Assembly: GCF_000003855.2 (NCBI RefSeq)
Contig: NW_003101679.1
Coordinates: 2,745,558-2,809,557, forward strand
Length of the DNA: 64,000 nt
Direction of reading: 5' to 3'
From: Blastomyces gilchristii SLH14081
Taxonomy: Eukaryota; Ascomycota; Eurotiomycetes; Onygenales; Ajellomycetaceae
Part shown: positions 23,367 to 34,332 of the stretch, one piece after another
Layout of the letters: each line of letters starts with the position of its first letter
How positions within the stretch are numbered: the stretch's first letter is position 1
The notes under the pieces: generated by a model
Told to the model about the DNA's origin: nothing
Database searches by the model: none
What the model saw: only the letters and a program-made list of their open reading frames with translations
Made by a program: the position numbers and the translations under genes

Positions 23367-26300
23367 CTAATCAATTTCTATCTCTTCATATTCAGATACT
23401 TCTGAATTCAGCCATTTTCTTATAGCTGCTCTAGTTTCTGATAGAAAGTCTATTAAGTATTTAGTTTCTGTCTCAGTTGAGAATAAGAACCTCATATTTA
23501 ATTGATTTAAATCATACTTCTTCTTTAATCTGACTCTGAGATTATTATATAATGCACAATGCATTATAATATGCTCAGGATTTTCATTCACATTGCAGAA
23601 TAAGCACTCTGTTGAATCAAATCTATCATTAAATCTTTGTATATAGAATTTGAAATAATCATGTTCTAGTTTCAGCTGAATTATAGATGAGAATATTTTC
23701 TTTTTACATTTAATTAAACAAGATTTTCACTTTGATTTTATCTCAAATCTTGAATAATGTATGCTCTTCTTTTATTTCTGCTAGCTTTCATTTCACTTAT
23801 TTAAACAAGATTCTTTTATCTTTCTCTTTATGAAAGATCAGAACACTGTTTTTTGAATAGATCTGCTTAATTCTGAACTCTTTTTTACAGCTGAATCAGT
23901 CAATTCATTATCATGAATATTCATATGAGCAGGAACTCAATACAGATGAATTATCAGTTTTAATATTCTTCTCTTTTGAATTTTCAAAACAGAGTTTAAA
24001 ATCAGTTTAAGATTCATTTAATTATTATGAATCTGACTATTTCTAAGTCTTTTTAATGCAGCTTGACTATCAGAGAATATTCATATCTCTTTCAAATCAT
24101 TTCCTCTTTTATGAGATTTTATTTCAATGAGTTTGAAAGCTTTCACTATTATAAATAGTTCAGTATCATAGACTTCAGATTCACAGCCTAAATTTCAGAA
24201 ATCTGAGATAAAATTAATATTATCTTCAGTATAAGCAATGTCTGCATCTAATCTATTCAAATTCTCATTTTTTGAGTCATCTGAGTAAATCAGAATAGAG
24301 TCTTTTATATTAATTGTAAAGATCTTCTTGAAATGCTGTTCATATTCTCTCTCTTTAGATAGTTCACTTATTTATAAGTCTATGAGATATTCTAGCTTTT
24401 CTCTTCAGAGAGATATCTTCTCATGATCAATTTTCTCAACATTTAATGAAGAAAATTGATTCTTAATAAGTGAACATAGTCTATACAGTTGAGAGAGTAT
24501 TTTCTTTAAAGTATTATTCTCATTTTAATTAAGAAATCTATTTCAATTCAGTTTATTTCCTGAGTTAACTGATGAAAATGAAGAAGAGACTCTTTCTCTG
24601 ATTATATAATTTGAGCTCATCTTCATGACTCTCAGAGTATAGTTTATACAGATCTTTTCAAATTGAATAGTAGAAGATGAAATTGAAGCTTCAATTTTCA
24701 TTGCTTTAATAGAAGATGACTTGAATGCTCTCAGAATTCTTCTCAAAGCTCTGTTTTATAGACTTTGAAAGAGTTCAGTGAAGTTTTCTTAATTATTTCA
24801 TTAAACTTGAACTTCATAATCAGCTACTGAGATAATACAGGCTATGTATAACTGTCTCATAGTCTGAAAGAATAGATCTCTCTCAGTATTTAATAGTCTG
24901 ATTATACTATTCAGTAGTCTCTCTGCCTTGATGATTCTTTGATGAATATGATATTTAAAATTCAACTTAGAGTTTAATCATACTTCTAGTCATTTGACAT
25001 TCAAACTGAGTTTAATCTCTTTATTTAAAAGAGTTAGACTTAGTTCTTTCTCATTAAACTTGAGAAAAAAGTGAATTAGCTCAGTTTTATTCATATTAAA
25101 TTGAATTAGATTGATATCTGCTCTAACAAAGATTTTCTTTACTGCTTTCTCAATTACTTCTAAATTCTCTTTGATTGTCTTTGAACTGTAGAGTAGATCA
25201 ATATTATCTATATAACTTGAAGATCTCACTATTTTCATCTCTCTATTCTTGAATAGATATGCAGTGTATATTGCAAATAAAACAGGTGAGATTGAAGATT
25301 CTTGTGATACTTCTATTTTTATCTCAGTTTTATCTTGTTTTCTTTCATCAAAGAATAGTTGTATAATTCTTTTAGACATGAAACAATTGACTAATTTTAT
25401 TAGAGAAAGTGACAGTTTTAACATCTTTAAAGTTTGAATCATCTTAGACTTTGAAACATGATCAAATGCATCTTTTATATCAATAAAAACTGCAGTTGAG
25501 ACCAGGTCTTCATACTTTACTACTTGAATATCATGAATAACTGAGAGAACAGTATCAATTACAGAACATTATTTTCTATCTCTTATTTATTCATTAAATA
25601 GAAGAGAATCACTAATAGAGCTTGTAAAAGATAATCTAGTAGCTATTATCTTTTCTAGAATTTTTTCTAAACAGTTCAACAGAGATCTTACTCTATATAA
25701 CTTAGAAATTGCAGTCTTTCTATTAGATTTTATAAGAATTACTTCAGTAGCTTCTCTTCAGTATTCAGAATGATAACCATTTTTTAAGACATTGAAAAAG
25801 AGCTCAAAATATTCATTCTTCAAGTAGAAATATATGTTTTGAATAATTAAGTGATTAATTGAATCAGGCCCTGCAGCAGTTTTAATTGAACTTGAGAATA
25901 TTGCTGACTCTAGTTCATCATATGTAAGCTCAGGCCATTCCCAGTTATTTTCATCAATATATTCATGAAATGACATATTCTCCTCTTCTAAATGTGATGA
26001 GTTTTGAAAGAGAATTCTTATAAAAGCTTAACATTTTTTCTCAAAAGAGTTTACTGTATATAATTCATTCTGAAATTCATATTCTAAGGTTGGAAGCTTT
26101 GCTACACTTCTTGTTTTAGTATAGTTGAAGACTTTGAAAACTTCTTTTTCTTATGTTTCTTCAAGAAATTTATTTCAGCAATCTGTTTTGACTTTTTTAA
26201 TATCTGAAAAATATTCATTTTGAATAGCTTTGAACTCTTCATCAGATATTAAGTGATTCTTTCAATCTCTCTTAGCAGTGACTAATTACTTTCTTTTAGA

Positions 26301-27275
26301 AATAATATTCTCATTTCATCAAGATTTGAAATACTTAGAAGACTTTTTCTTTGAAATATTTTCTTCAATACTTGTTAGAAGAATAGATGTAATCAGCTTT
26401 ACTCTATTCTCAAGCATTTCATTTGAGATATCTTGACTTTGATTTCAATAGAGCTCACTCTGTCTTTCAGATTTCAGCTGTTTTACTCTTTCTTCAACTG
26501 CTTTTTAATCAGCTTTTTCAAAGTTATACTGATTAGAGAGAAGAGGATTTTCACTTCTTTATTTTTCACTCAGTTCAATATCAAATTGAATGATCTTATG
26601 ATCTGATCCTGAGGTTTTATTTGAATTAATAAACCAGTTTATAAGTCTTTTTTCAATTAGATTTTATGACATGAAAGTTAGATCTATAATAGATTTCTGT
26701 TTCATGTCTTTTCTAAAGAATGTTTGTTGATCAGACTTGTTAACTAAATCTATTAAATGCTCAAAAGTTTATTCAATCAGTTTATCTGCTCTTACTGCTC
26801 TTATACACTCTGAGTTTCATCAGAACTGATATGCATTGAAGTCTCCTGCAATTATAGAGTTTTTTAAGAGAGTTATATTTAAAAATCCTCTATTAATTAT
26901 TCAGGTATTATTATTTTCTTTCAATGATTTTTCATTATAGATATTTATAAGTTGAATAGTATCAAACTCATTATCTTTATCTATAATATCACTCACTAGA
27001 ATATCAGAGTCAGATATGATATCAAATCTCAGATTGATTTAATATCTTGATCTTTTTCTCTCATAGATTGCTACTCTTGATTTTATCTCAGATTTTTCAG
27101 GAAGAAAGCAGTAATAGCTTGAATGAGAAATGATATACTTTTACTCAGTATCAAAGTTTGATTCTTGAAGAAGTACAAAGTCAACTTTTTATTCAAATGC
27201 AATCTGAAGATAAGAATAAATGTAATTTAAGTTTCTATTCACATTGTTTTGAATAAATGTGATTTTTGCAGAGTT
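23367..27275 (-). pseudogene. LINE-3 ORF2 remnant: endonuclease, RT, RNase H, zinc motif
   Basis: The N-terminal endonuclease reads KITFIQNNVNRN...VDFVLLQES and AGDFNAYQF near 26,868-26,820. RT extends over about 25,990-24,750 with the active-site box decayed to YIDN near 25,212. RNase H is near 24,300-23,870. The C-terminal cluster NPEHIIMHCALYNN lies at 23,585-23,540, and the stop is TAG at 23,367-23,369. In LINE-1 the equivalent frame keeps several Trp codons that are TGA here. Confidence 0.85.
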
Positions 27276-27340
27276 TTTACACTTTTTTTATTATTTTTGT
27301 TGTACATTCATACTAAAAGAGAGTGAAGATATAGTAGAAT

Positions 27341-28939
27341 CTAATCACTATCATCAGATAGTAGATTATAACTATTTTGAAAAGCAGGAATCTCAACTGC
27401 TTGCATTCTATCTAGTTTATCATCAGAGTCATTTCTCAATTCTCTAATCTTAACAGATGTTTAAGGATTCAAATTCTGTTTATATTTAGCTGAAGAATTG
27501 AAGTTTGAAGATCTAGATAGTTGAGAGTTTCTTCTTTTTAAGCTTACAGTTGTGAATTTACTAGCTTGACTTTTCTCTTCAGTTTTAGATTCACTTTAAG
27601 CTTTATCTTTTCTTCAGTTCTTCTGAGTTCTTGAAGCAAATACACATTCTTTTAAGCTAGATGCATGTTTTTCTTTGCAATTGAAGCACTTAAGCAGAGT
27701 ATATTAACATATTTCACCTCTTTTTAAGCATGTTTCACATTTATGCTCACTAGTTTTGTGATCTCTAGCACAGAATGTGCATTTTGAGTCTCTGAAATAA
27801 GAGATTGCAAAGTGTTCATATCTTTGACAGTTTGAACACTGTGTTTGAGCTTTGAGATTCATTCTTGAGTCTTTGTATTCATGAACTCTTATTTTCAAAT
27901 CTGCTACTCTTACTTCAGAGATTCTTGATTATTCAAGTATCTTTATATACACTAGAACAGAGGCATTTCTTCTGCTCTGTCTGAACTCAATTGAATTAAG
28001 TTATACAGACTCTTTTCTCAGTTGAATAGAATTGTATTCTTCTAATTTATTTTTGAGAAGCAGCATTCCTTTCTCACAGTTAAAAATTTCAACTGAAATA
28101 TTATGAAGAATGAATTTATCTCACTTTTCATCTCTCTCAGATAGAATTGTTGTATTCAGTAGAGATTCTATTGCTGATTTTCAGAGATTCTCATTCTGAA
28201 TGAGGAATTCTGCACTGAATTCAGGCATTGTAGTCAAAATAATAGAATTTTCAAAGAAAGATGACTCAATTGAAGCTATGACTGGTTTTTGAACTTCAAT
28301 ATCAGTTATTAACTGAGAAAAGAACTGCTGATTAATTTCATTTCTAATTCTGAAAATGAGATTTAAGTTTAGCTTGTTTTTTTACAAGCTCTTCTGATTT
28401 AAGACTTTGAGAATAAGTCTTCTATTTCTGAAGATTTGAAAGTTCTTCTCTTTTTACATTTCTTTTTTTTTCTTTCTATGAACAGAGATCTGAGTAATAT
28501 TCTTCTCAGTTTTCTCAGAATTTTGAGCAGATTTTGAACTAGCAGGTTTGAGAACAGCAGATTCTGCTACTTGAGCATATATTTTCTTCTGATTTGAAGA
28601 AGAAGATGAAGAAGTAGAAGATGAAAAAGAGTCAGTGACTGTACTGAAAGATTTCAATGTTTTTTGAATTGTGTTTGAAATTTCAAGTTTGAACTTGATC
28701 ACTTCTTGTAGTTGTCTAGTCTGAGTATGAAGAATTAACAGAACTTCTTCATTCTTCTCACTCAGACACTGTTTTTCAAGAATTTTACTTACTTTTTTCA
28801 GTTCCTGTATTTCAAGAACTTGTTGTTTCTCTATTTCTTCCTTCTTTCTTCTCTTTAGAATTTCAATCTCAGGAACAGCATCTGGGAAAACATCTTTTTT
28901 CACATCAACTGAGTGTACTCTTGAACTCATTTTACTCAC
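27341..28939 (-). pseudogene. LINE-3 ORF1 remnant: gag-like protein with zinc knuckles
   Basis: The frame from ATG 28,939 to TAG 27,341 is 1,599 bp (533 codons) with internal stops. The N-terminal third is acidic/basic and predicted helical (EILKRRKKEEIEKQQVLEI), then Ser-rich. The C-terminal part carries repeated Cys/His units at about 27,830-27,620: CSNCQRYEHFAISYFRDSKC, CTFCARDHKTSEHKC and CFNCKEKHASSLKEC. This matches ORF1 of I/Tad-type LINEs, which binds element RNA. One stretch of 161 codons from the start remains open. Confidence 0.8.
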
Positions 28940-28944
28940 TGAAT

Positions 28945-29127
28945 GAAAAGTTGGTCAGACTGTTTCAATTGAGAGATTTATCAGTCTATTTTCAAATGAA
29001 AAGTTGATCAGACTGTTTCAATTGAGAGGTTTATTAATCTATTTTCAAATAAAAAGTTGATTAGACTGTTTCAGTTGAGAGATTTATTAGTCTATTTTCA
29101 ATTGAAAAGTTAGTCAGACTGTTTCAA
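28945..29127 (-). repeat. 53-bp tandem repeat just upstream of LINE-3 ORF1
   Basis: About 3.4 copies of a 53-bp unit begin at 28,945, 28,998, 29,051 and 29,104, each opening with GAAAAGTTGGTCAGACTG or a near copy (plus-strand reading). The array ends within a few bases of the ORF1 start codon at 28,939. Such 5' monomers are known as promoter or leader modules in some LINEs; that role here is inferred from position. Confidence 0.85.
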
Positions 29128-30018
29128 AAGAAGAATGAAAGACTTTTGTGTATAAAATACCTGATTTTTTTCACACTAGTTCAGTAACTAGATTAGATTT
29201 TTGAAGAGAATCTAATAAACTAAAAGTGATTTTTAAGATAAATCAATAAAATCTTTACAAACTCTTTCTTGAGATACAGTGAGGAAAAGTATGATATCAA
29301 TTGATAATAAATCAGATAATATGACAGTTTTTAAGAGAAAAACTGACAAAAAATAAGTCAATTTTTTGCAGAGAAATTGATTAAAACTATTCAATTTTAT
29401 TGTAAATCATTCAATTCTCCTCACATAACAAGTGTGCAACTCAAATCAGTTAATAAAGAGTGTAAAAGAGAATTAAGTATTAATAAAAGCTCTTCAGTCA
29501 CTGAAAAAGTAATTCTTACTTAAAAGAATATGAAATTATGACAGAAAATAACTCTGTTTTTAATTCTTTGTAAGAATATTGTGTAAAACTCAGAGAAAAA
29601 CATCTTACTTTTTTAAGAGAAGTATAAAACTATTTCTAAGATCTTTTTTTTTTTTTATTGCATTAACTGCTGCAGAAGAATGAGATAGAAACTGCTAAGA
29701 TATGTATTACTATATACTCTCTATCAAGACTTTCTCTCTTCAGAGTCTTGATATTATAGAGAATATAAGTCTGTTTCTATATAATAATATAAATATTGTC
29801 AGCAGAATGTAGAGGAACTGGTTATTTATATCTCAAAATAGAAGACTTTGTCAATGATTATATTAATATAGAGATAATTCTCAAATTCAATAGAAACCTA
29901 GTGTTGCTGTTCTCAATTCCTTGCAGAATCTATTGAATATTGAGATATTAAAACTAGATTTAATATATCTCACTGTGCAGGGATCAAAGACTCAGTCAGA
30001 TCTTGAGATATACTGAAT

Positions 30019-30707
30019 TTATAGTTATTGATGTGCTGTTGACTTGTTCTGTTGACTTGTTGTCTGCTGATTATGTATCAAGTACTGTTGCCAGAGTGTC
30101 TTTTTGTATTGTTCTGCTGAGGATGGGCCAGATTGAGAGGGGCGGTACAAGGGTGAGACTTGGTGTTTATGTCTAGATACACTGAAGACAGACAGGGTAT
30201 TCACAGAGATTGCACTTCAGAAGTGTTCATTGATTATGTGCTTGATATTATTGCTGAGGTATCTTTTTGTATTTTTCTGCCGGGGATGGGCCAGATTGGG
30301 AAGGGCGGTACGAGGGTGGGACTTGGTGTTGATGTTTTGGAACATCAAAGATGGACAGGGTTTTCGCGGATGTTGCTCCTTGGATATCTCCACAATCACA
30401 GATTGGGGATCTTCCAAAATCGAGAAGATTGGTGTATATGGCTAGGTCTTTTCACCTTACAATTTGTATGGCAATTTGGCCCGGGGTTGTGGTGTGGTAG
30501 GGGAGAACGGGGGATAATCCCACACAGGAGTTTTGAACAACATCTGGTTCATGTTTGGCTGGATAACTCCACCACCACACGGGGTATGCAGTCGGCGATG
30601 GGGTCAAAATGCTTGTATGATCGAGGGCTTTTCGATGGATCTATCGGCGGGTTCTTATTCAAAAAATCGAGCGAGTTCGTGGTGAAGCGGTTGTCGAGAG
30701 AGTGGCC
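30019..30707 (-). repeat. GC-rich 5' end of LINE-3 with about 163-bp direct repeats
   Basis: Two imperfect copies of a unit start at 30,099 (TCTTTTTGTATTGTTCTG) and 30,262 (TCTTTTTGTATTTTTCTG), 163 bp apart. Each contains GGATGGGCCAGATTG, GGGCGGTAC and GACAGGG. The right copy and the following 340 bp keep CpGs and G-runs; the left copy is partly decayed. The segment ends at the 12-bp target duplication, so it would be the 5' end of LINE-3. No known domain is readable on either strand. Confidence 0.6.
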
Positions 30708-33199
30708 TATTAAATATCTAGTTGAATATGATTCTACAAACATCTATCAAATTTGAATTTCACACTTAGAACAGATGATAAGAGTAAGAGATATAATATT
30801 TATTGAGAATAGAAAATTCAATTCTGAAGACCTCTACATCAAAAGACAACTAAGAGATTAGATATCTAAGAAGATGAAGCTTCTATATATGAAAGTTCAA
30901 GAATCATCAATGACTTCTATCAATCAATTGAAAGAGATTATAGGTGCAGATATTGATGTTTTTCATCTTGAAGAAAATGCTCAAAGCTCTGAAAAAATAG
31001 AGAAGGAGAATAATAAGTATAATTATTATAATATTTCAATATTTTCTACATCAGATTCAATATCAGAGCTAACAGATTCTGATGTTGATATTAATACTTA
31101 TTTAGCTGTGATAGATAATTGAACACAGAATATTGCATCTAGAGCTCATAATATCAGTGCTAACTTTGATAAAGCAAATATCATTGATAACTGTAGAATC
31201 TGAAAACACAGAGCTGCTCATCTTATAGTAGTTACAAATGTCAAAAACAATCTATTTTAAATAATCAATGAGGTATTCTCTCAATCACATTCAGACTTCT
31301 ATAAGTCTTAAAATTTAATTTCAAATACTGTTTTCACAGTTATCAATAATATAGCTACATCAACAGCATTTATACTGACTTCAAGAATTTATAAATTTCA
31401 ACTGTCAGATTCTCTAAATCACTGAACAGATATTAAAAAACACTCACATTGTGAGGAATTTAAGAATACTATTAAGTAGAAATAAGATAGTATATCTCTG
31501 CAGAATATATATGAAATTACTAGTAAATTACAGAGAGATATTTCAGTTATTTCTCTATAATAAGTATTCATCTACAAATTCAATGATAAAGATTTTCTTT
31601 TAAAATACAAAGCTTATATCTATATACACAGAGATTTTCAATCAATCACAGATCTCACTATAAAAGCTTATATACTAGCTGTCAGAGATTTTCAAATCTT
31701 GTTAACTATAACAGCAGTATTTATTCTAGATATAAAACAGCTAGATAGAATCAATGTCTTCATTAATAGTAATATTAATGAGCTAGTATATATAAAACTG
31801 TCTAATGAATGATGAAAGTTGAAGAAGATGTAAAATTTGAAGTGTATAAATTATATACTAAAACTTCTATAAGTACTATATAAATTATACAGATCATTTC
31901 TTCTCTGATTAAATAAACTATCTTTAACATTGAAAATACTAGGCTTTGTCTCTATATCAGAGAATTGATGTCTTTTCTCTAATAATTAATTAATCATCTT
32001 CTTCTATATAAATGATATTATCATTCTATTACAATGAGAAGATTCAAAAGAAAGAGATTAACTAATCAAAGATCTTAAAAATATTTATGAGATCTGATAG
32101 ATGAGAGATTTGAAATAATTTCTCAATATATAAATAATATATAATTATCTCAACTTAAAGCTCTGACTATGTCAGAATGTCTATATTAATAAGATAGTTA
32201 ATATATATTATCTTATATATATCTGTAAGGTCTATATCTTACTAATCAGTGCTTCATTAGAGTCTTTTAATAAGTCAGTCATATTTGTAAAAATTCATTA
32301 TTATTAATAATGTATCAGCTTCTATATCTACTTAGCAGTGATAACTCACTCTGATATTATATATACAGTGAATAAACTAGCTATATTTATGATAAATTCA
32401 TTAAAATATTACTTATTAGAGATGAATAGAATGATATCTTATCTATATAATATAAAGAATCTTGCTATTCAATATAATAATAATATTGACAGATCTTTAT
32501 AACTTAATCTTAAATCTGATATTATTAAAGCTGTCAGTGATATTTCTTTCATAGATAATTCAGATCACTACTCTATATAAGAATATATCTTTAAACTATT
32601 CAGTGAGACTGTTGATTAAAAATCAAATAGATAGATAATTATAACTATATCTATCACTGAAGCTGAGCTTATTACTATTTTATAAACTGATAAGAAGTCT
32701 ATCTGATAAGATAGATTCTTTTAACATATTTAATTTAAATCTGATTATAAGATTCATATTCAATGTAATAACTGTTAAACTATTAATATTCTTATGAAGA
32801 AAGACCTCTCTATAATCATGAAGCTTCATTATATTAATATATATGAAAGCTGACTCTGAGAACATGTTTAATTCAGTGATATTACAGTTAATTGAGTGTC
32901 TACAGCTCAGATGCTAGCAGATGACCTCACTAAGACTCTGTTATATCAGAAACATACAGAATTTGTCAAGATGCTAGGCCTAGTTGATATATCAGATATT
33001 GTCAAGACATAAGCAGAATAAATAATATATTTTAATGTAATCTCTACAGATTCATCTACACTCTTTTTGCTATAGATTTATCTACACTCTTTTTACTACA
33101 GATTTATCTACACTCTTTTTACTATAGATTCATCTACACTCTTTTTATTACAGCTTTATTTACTTTTTCATTTACATGTTACATTCACTGAAGAGGGTA
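30708..33199 (+). mobile_element. Ty1/copia element, distal segment (integrase end, RT, RNase H)
   Basis: It resumes with IKYLVEYDSTNIYQI, matching the copia block Y-L-V-G-Y-D-S-T-N-I. A spacer follows, with one open stretch at 30,874-31,122. The RT box near 32,004-32,016 reads YIND (YVDD expected). RNase H ends with WVSTAQMLADDLTKTL (about 32,895-32,940, first residue now a stop), a signature of copia RNase H. Stops are frequent. It ends at a short purine tract (GAAGAGGGTA, 33,190-33,199) that abuts the 3' LTR. Confidence 0.85.
33046..33157 (+). repeat. 26-bp tandem repeat in the copia 3' region
   Basis: Four and a part copies of a 26-bp unit start at 33,046, 33,072, 33,098, 33,124 and 33,150. 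Each centres on GATTCATCTACACTCTTTTT or its T variant. It lies between the end of RNase H (about 33,012) and the polypurine tract (33,190). Copies differ mainly by C/T changes. Confidence 0.88.
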
Positions 33200-33440
33200 T
33201 GTCAGAAAAAAGAGATTATACACTACTGAATGTCATCAATATTGTATTACTATAATATTTCTCATTATCATCAGCTTACTACAATACTTATCTAATACTT
33301 ACTTATACTAGCTCTCTTAGCTCACATATATATTTTACTATAAATAGCTCTATCTTTTGTATGAAATAGATATATTAGATAGTGTATGAATAATATAACA
33401 AGTAGATCTTGATACATATAAAATTCATGTATCTTCAACA
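33200..33440 (+). repeat. Probable 3' LTR of the copia element
   Basis: It opens with TGTCAG right after the purine tract and plausibly closes at CTTCAACA (33,440), giving about 241 bp. No second copy is in the window, so the right edge is inferred from the TG...CA rule and from the gypsy-family LTR that starts 23 bp further on. Confidence 0.6.
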
Positions 33441-33462
33441 TATTCATCCGTGATACTCATTC

Positions 33463-33646
33463 TGATAAAATCTCACTTCTTATAAATTCTTTATCTCTAT
33501 TTCTATCTTTTATATAATCAATAGTGTTAGCAGTTCTTGACTACATATAACTATATAGACTGGAGTTCATGACTACTATTCATAACTCAGCTTGAATGCT
33601 ATTATACATTTAATCTCTACATTTTATCTGACAGTACATATCACGC
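33463..33646 (+). repeat. gypsy-family LTR, 5' part (split by SINE copy 2)
   Basis: It is homologous to the reverse complement of the 2,539 LTR, so it lies in the opposite orientation to gypsy-1 and gypsy-2. It starts near TGATAAAATCTCAC (TGTAAGAAATCCCAC in the relatives) and lacks about 25 bp present in them. It resumes at 34,023. No internal gypsy sequence is attached, so it is either a solo LTR or a terminal remnant. The possible target duplication (CATTC and CATCT) is not convincing. Confidence 0.8.
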
Positions 33647-34022
33647 GCGCCCCGGTGGCCGAATGATTAATGCAGCCACCTGGTAGTGCCTTGGCATGGA
33701 AACCAAGGCATGTTGGGTTCGAAACCCGCAGGGGATACATTAAATCCAGAACTCAAGCACCTCAGGTTCCTAATAAATACAGAGGTGTACAAATCACTCC
33801 AACAAATCACTCTATGTTCCTGGGATGGGAAGTTATTATTGCATGTATTTAATTGTCACTTCTTTGTATTTTCTATGTTCTTGTTATCTTGGCATGGTCT
33901 CAACACCTGTATTTCCTCCTGTATAACCAACACTTGGCCTGTATTTAACATCATGCAAGGACTCATCATAAGCTCCGCTTGCATATGAGTATAATGGAAG
34001 AATAATCATAATAATAATAATA
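33647..34022 (+). mobile_element. tRNA-derived SINE, copy 2
   Basis: A 376-bp insertion in the gypsy-family LTR, flanked by the 14-bp duplication AGTACATATCACGC (33,633-33,646 and 34,023-34,036). The A box is at 33,656, the B box GGTTCGAAACC at 33,716-33,726, and the tail ends TATAATGGAAGAATAATCATAATAA. It is close to copy 1 at 22,568, and many of the differences are CpG in copy 1 against TpG or CpA here. It has the same class II tRNA-like head and no ORF of its own. Confidence 0.88.
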
Positions 34023-34083
34023 AGTACATATCACGCCAAGCTGCAAACACCCGAATAATCGCCTGTGAGCACTTATTCTTACA
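34023..34083 (+). repeat. gypsy-family LTR, 3' part
   Basis: Completes the LTR after SINE copy 2, beginning with the duplicated target and ending TTATTCTTACA at 34,083. It still contains CpGs (CACCCGAATAATCGCC). This is the last repeat-derived sequence before the gene-bearing part of the window. Confidence 0.8.
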
Positions 34084-34332
34084 CATCTTCATCTCTTCTT
34101 CTTTTTGAATCACTTGACTTATCGTCTTCAGATTCTCAGGACCCGAATCAGCGCCTCTTCCCTCCGAAAATTTCTGCGAAGAGAGAGACAAGGAAGCAGC
34201 TGAGAGGAGGACCAACAAATGTACTGTCAGAAAACCACAAACGATACACTTGATCGACCATAAAACAAACTTCATAATTTAAAACATGTCAGCTAAAGGA
34301 GCGGTTATATTATCTGGGAATAGCAGAACTTC

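Larger units (their letters stand above)
22982..30707 (-). mobile_element. LINE-3: apparently full-length non-LTR retrotransposon, inverted
   Basis: A 7.7-kb insertion bounded by TATTAAATATCT at 22,970-22,981 and 30,708-30,719, which rejoins the copia reading frame when removed. The (ATT)n at 22,982-23,005 is the element's 3' tail read in reverse. On the minus strand the order is a 5' region of about 1.77 kb (30,707-28,940), ORF1 (28,939-27,341) and ORF2 (about 27,275-23,367). This is the only LINE here with ORF1 and a 5' end. Both ORFs are interrupted by stops, mostly TGA. A poly-T run at 29,644-29,657 leaves open whether part of the 5' region is a separate insertion. Confidence 0.85.

Noticed and set aside
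30160..30756. 198-codon open frame on the plus strand
   Set aside because: It crosses the LINE-3/copia junction: its last residues (LVEYDSTNIYQI) are copia integrase and the rest is antisense to the LINE-3 5' region. It is a chance fusion, not a gene.
34065..34253. 62-codon plus-strand frame beginning at the LTR edge
   Set aside because: It starts at GTG in the LTR, shows no gag similarity beyond a few serines, and ends in the gene-bearing DNA.
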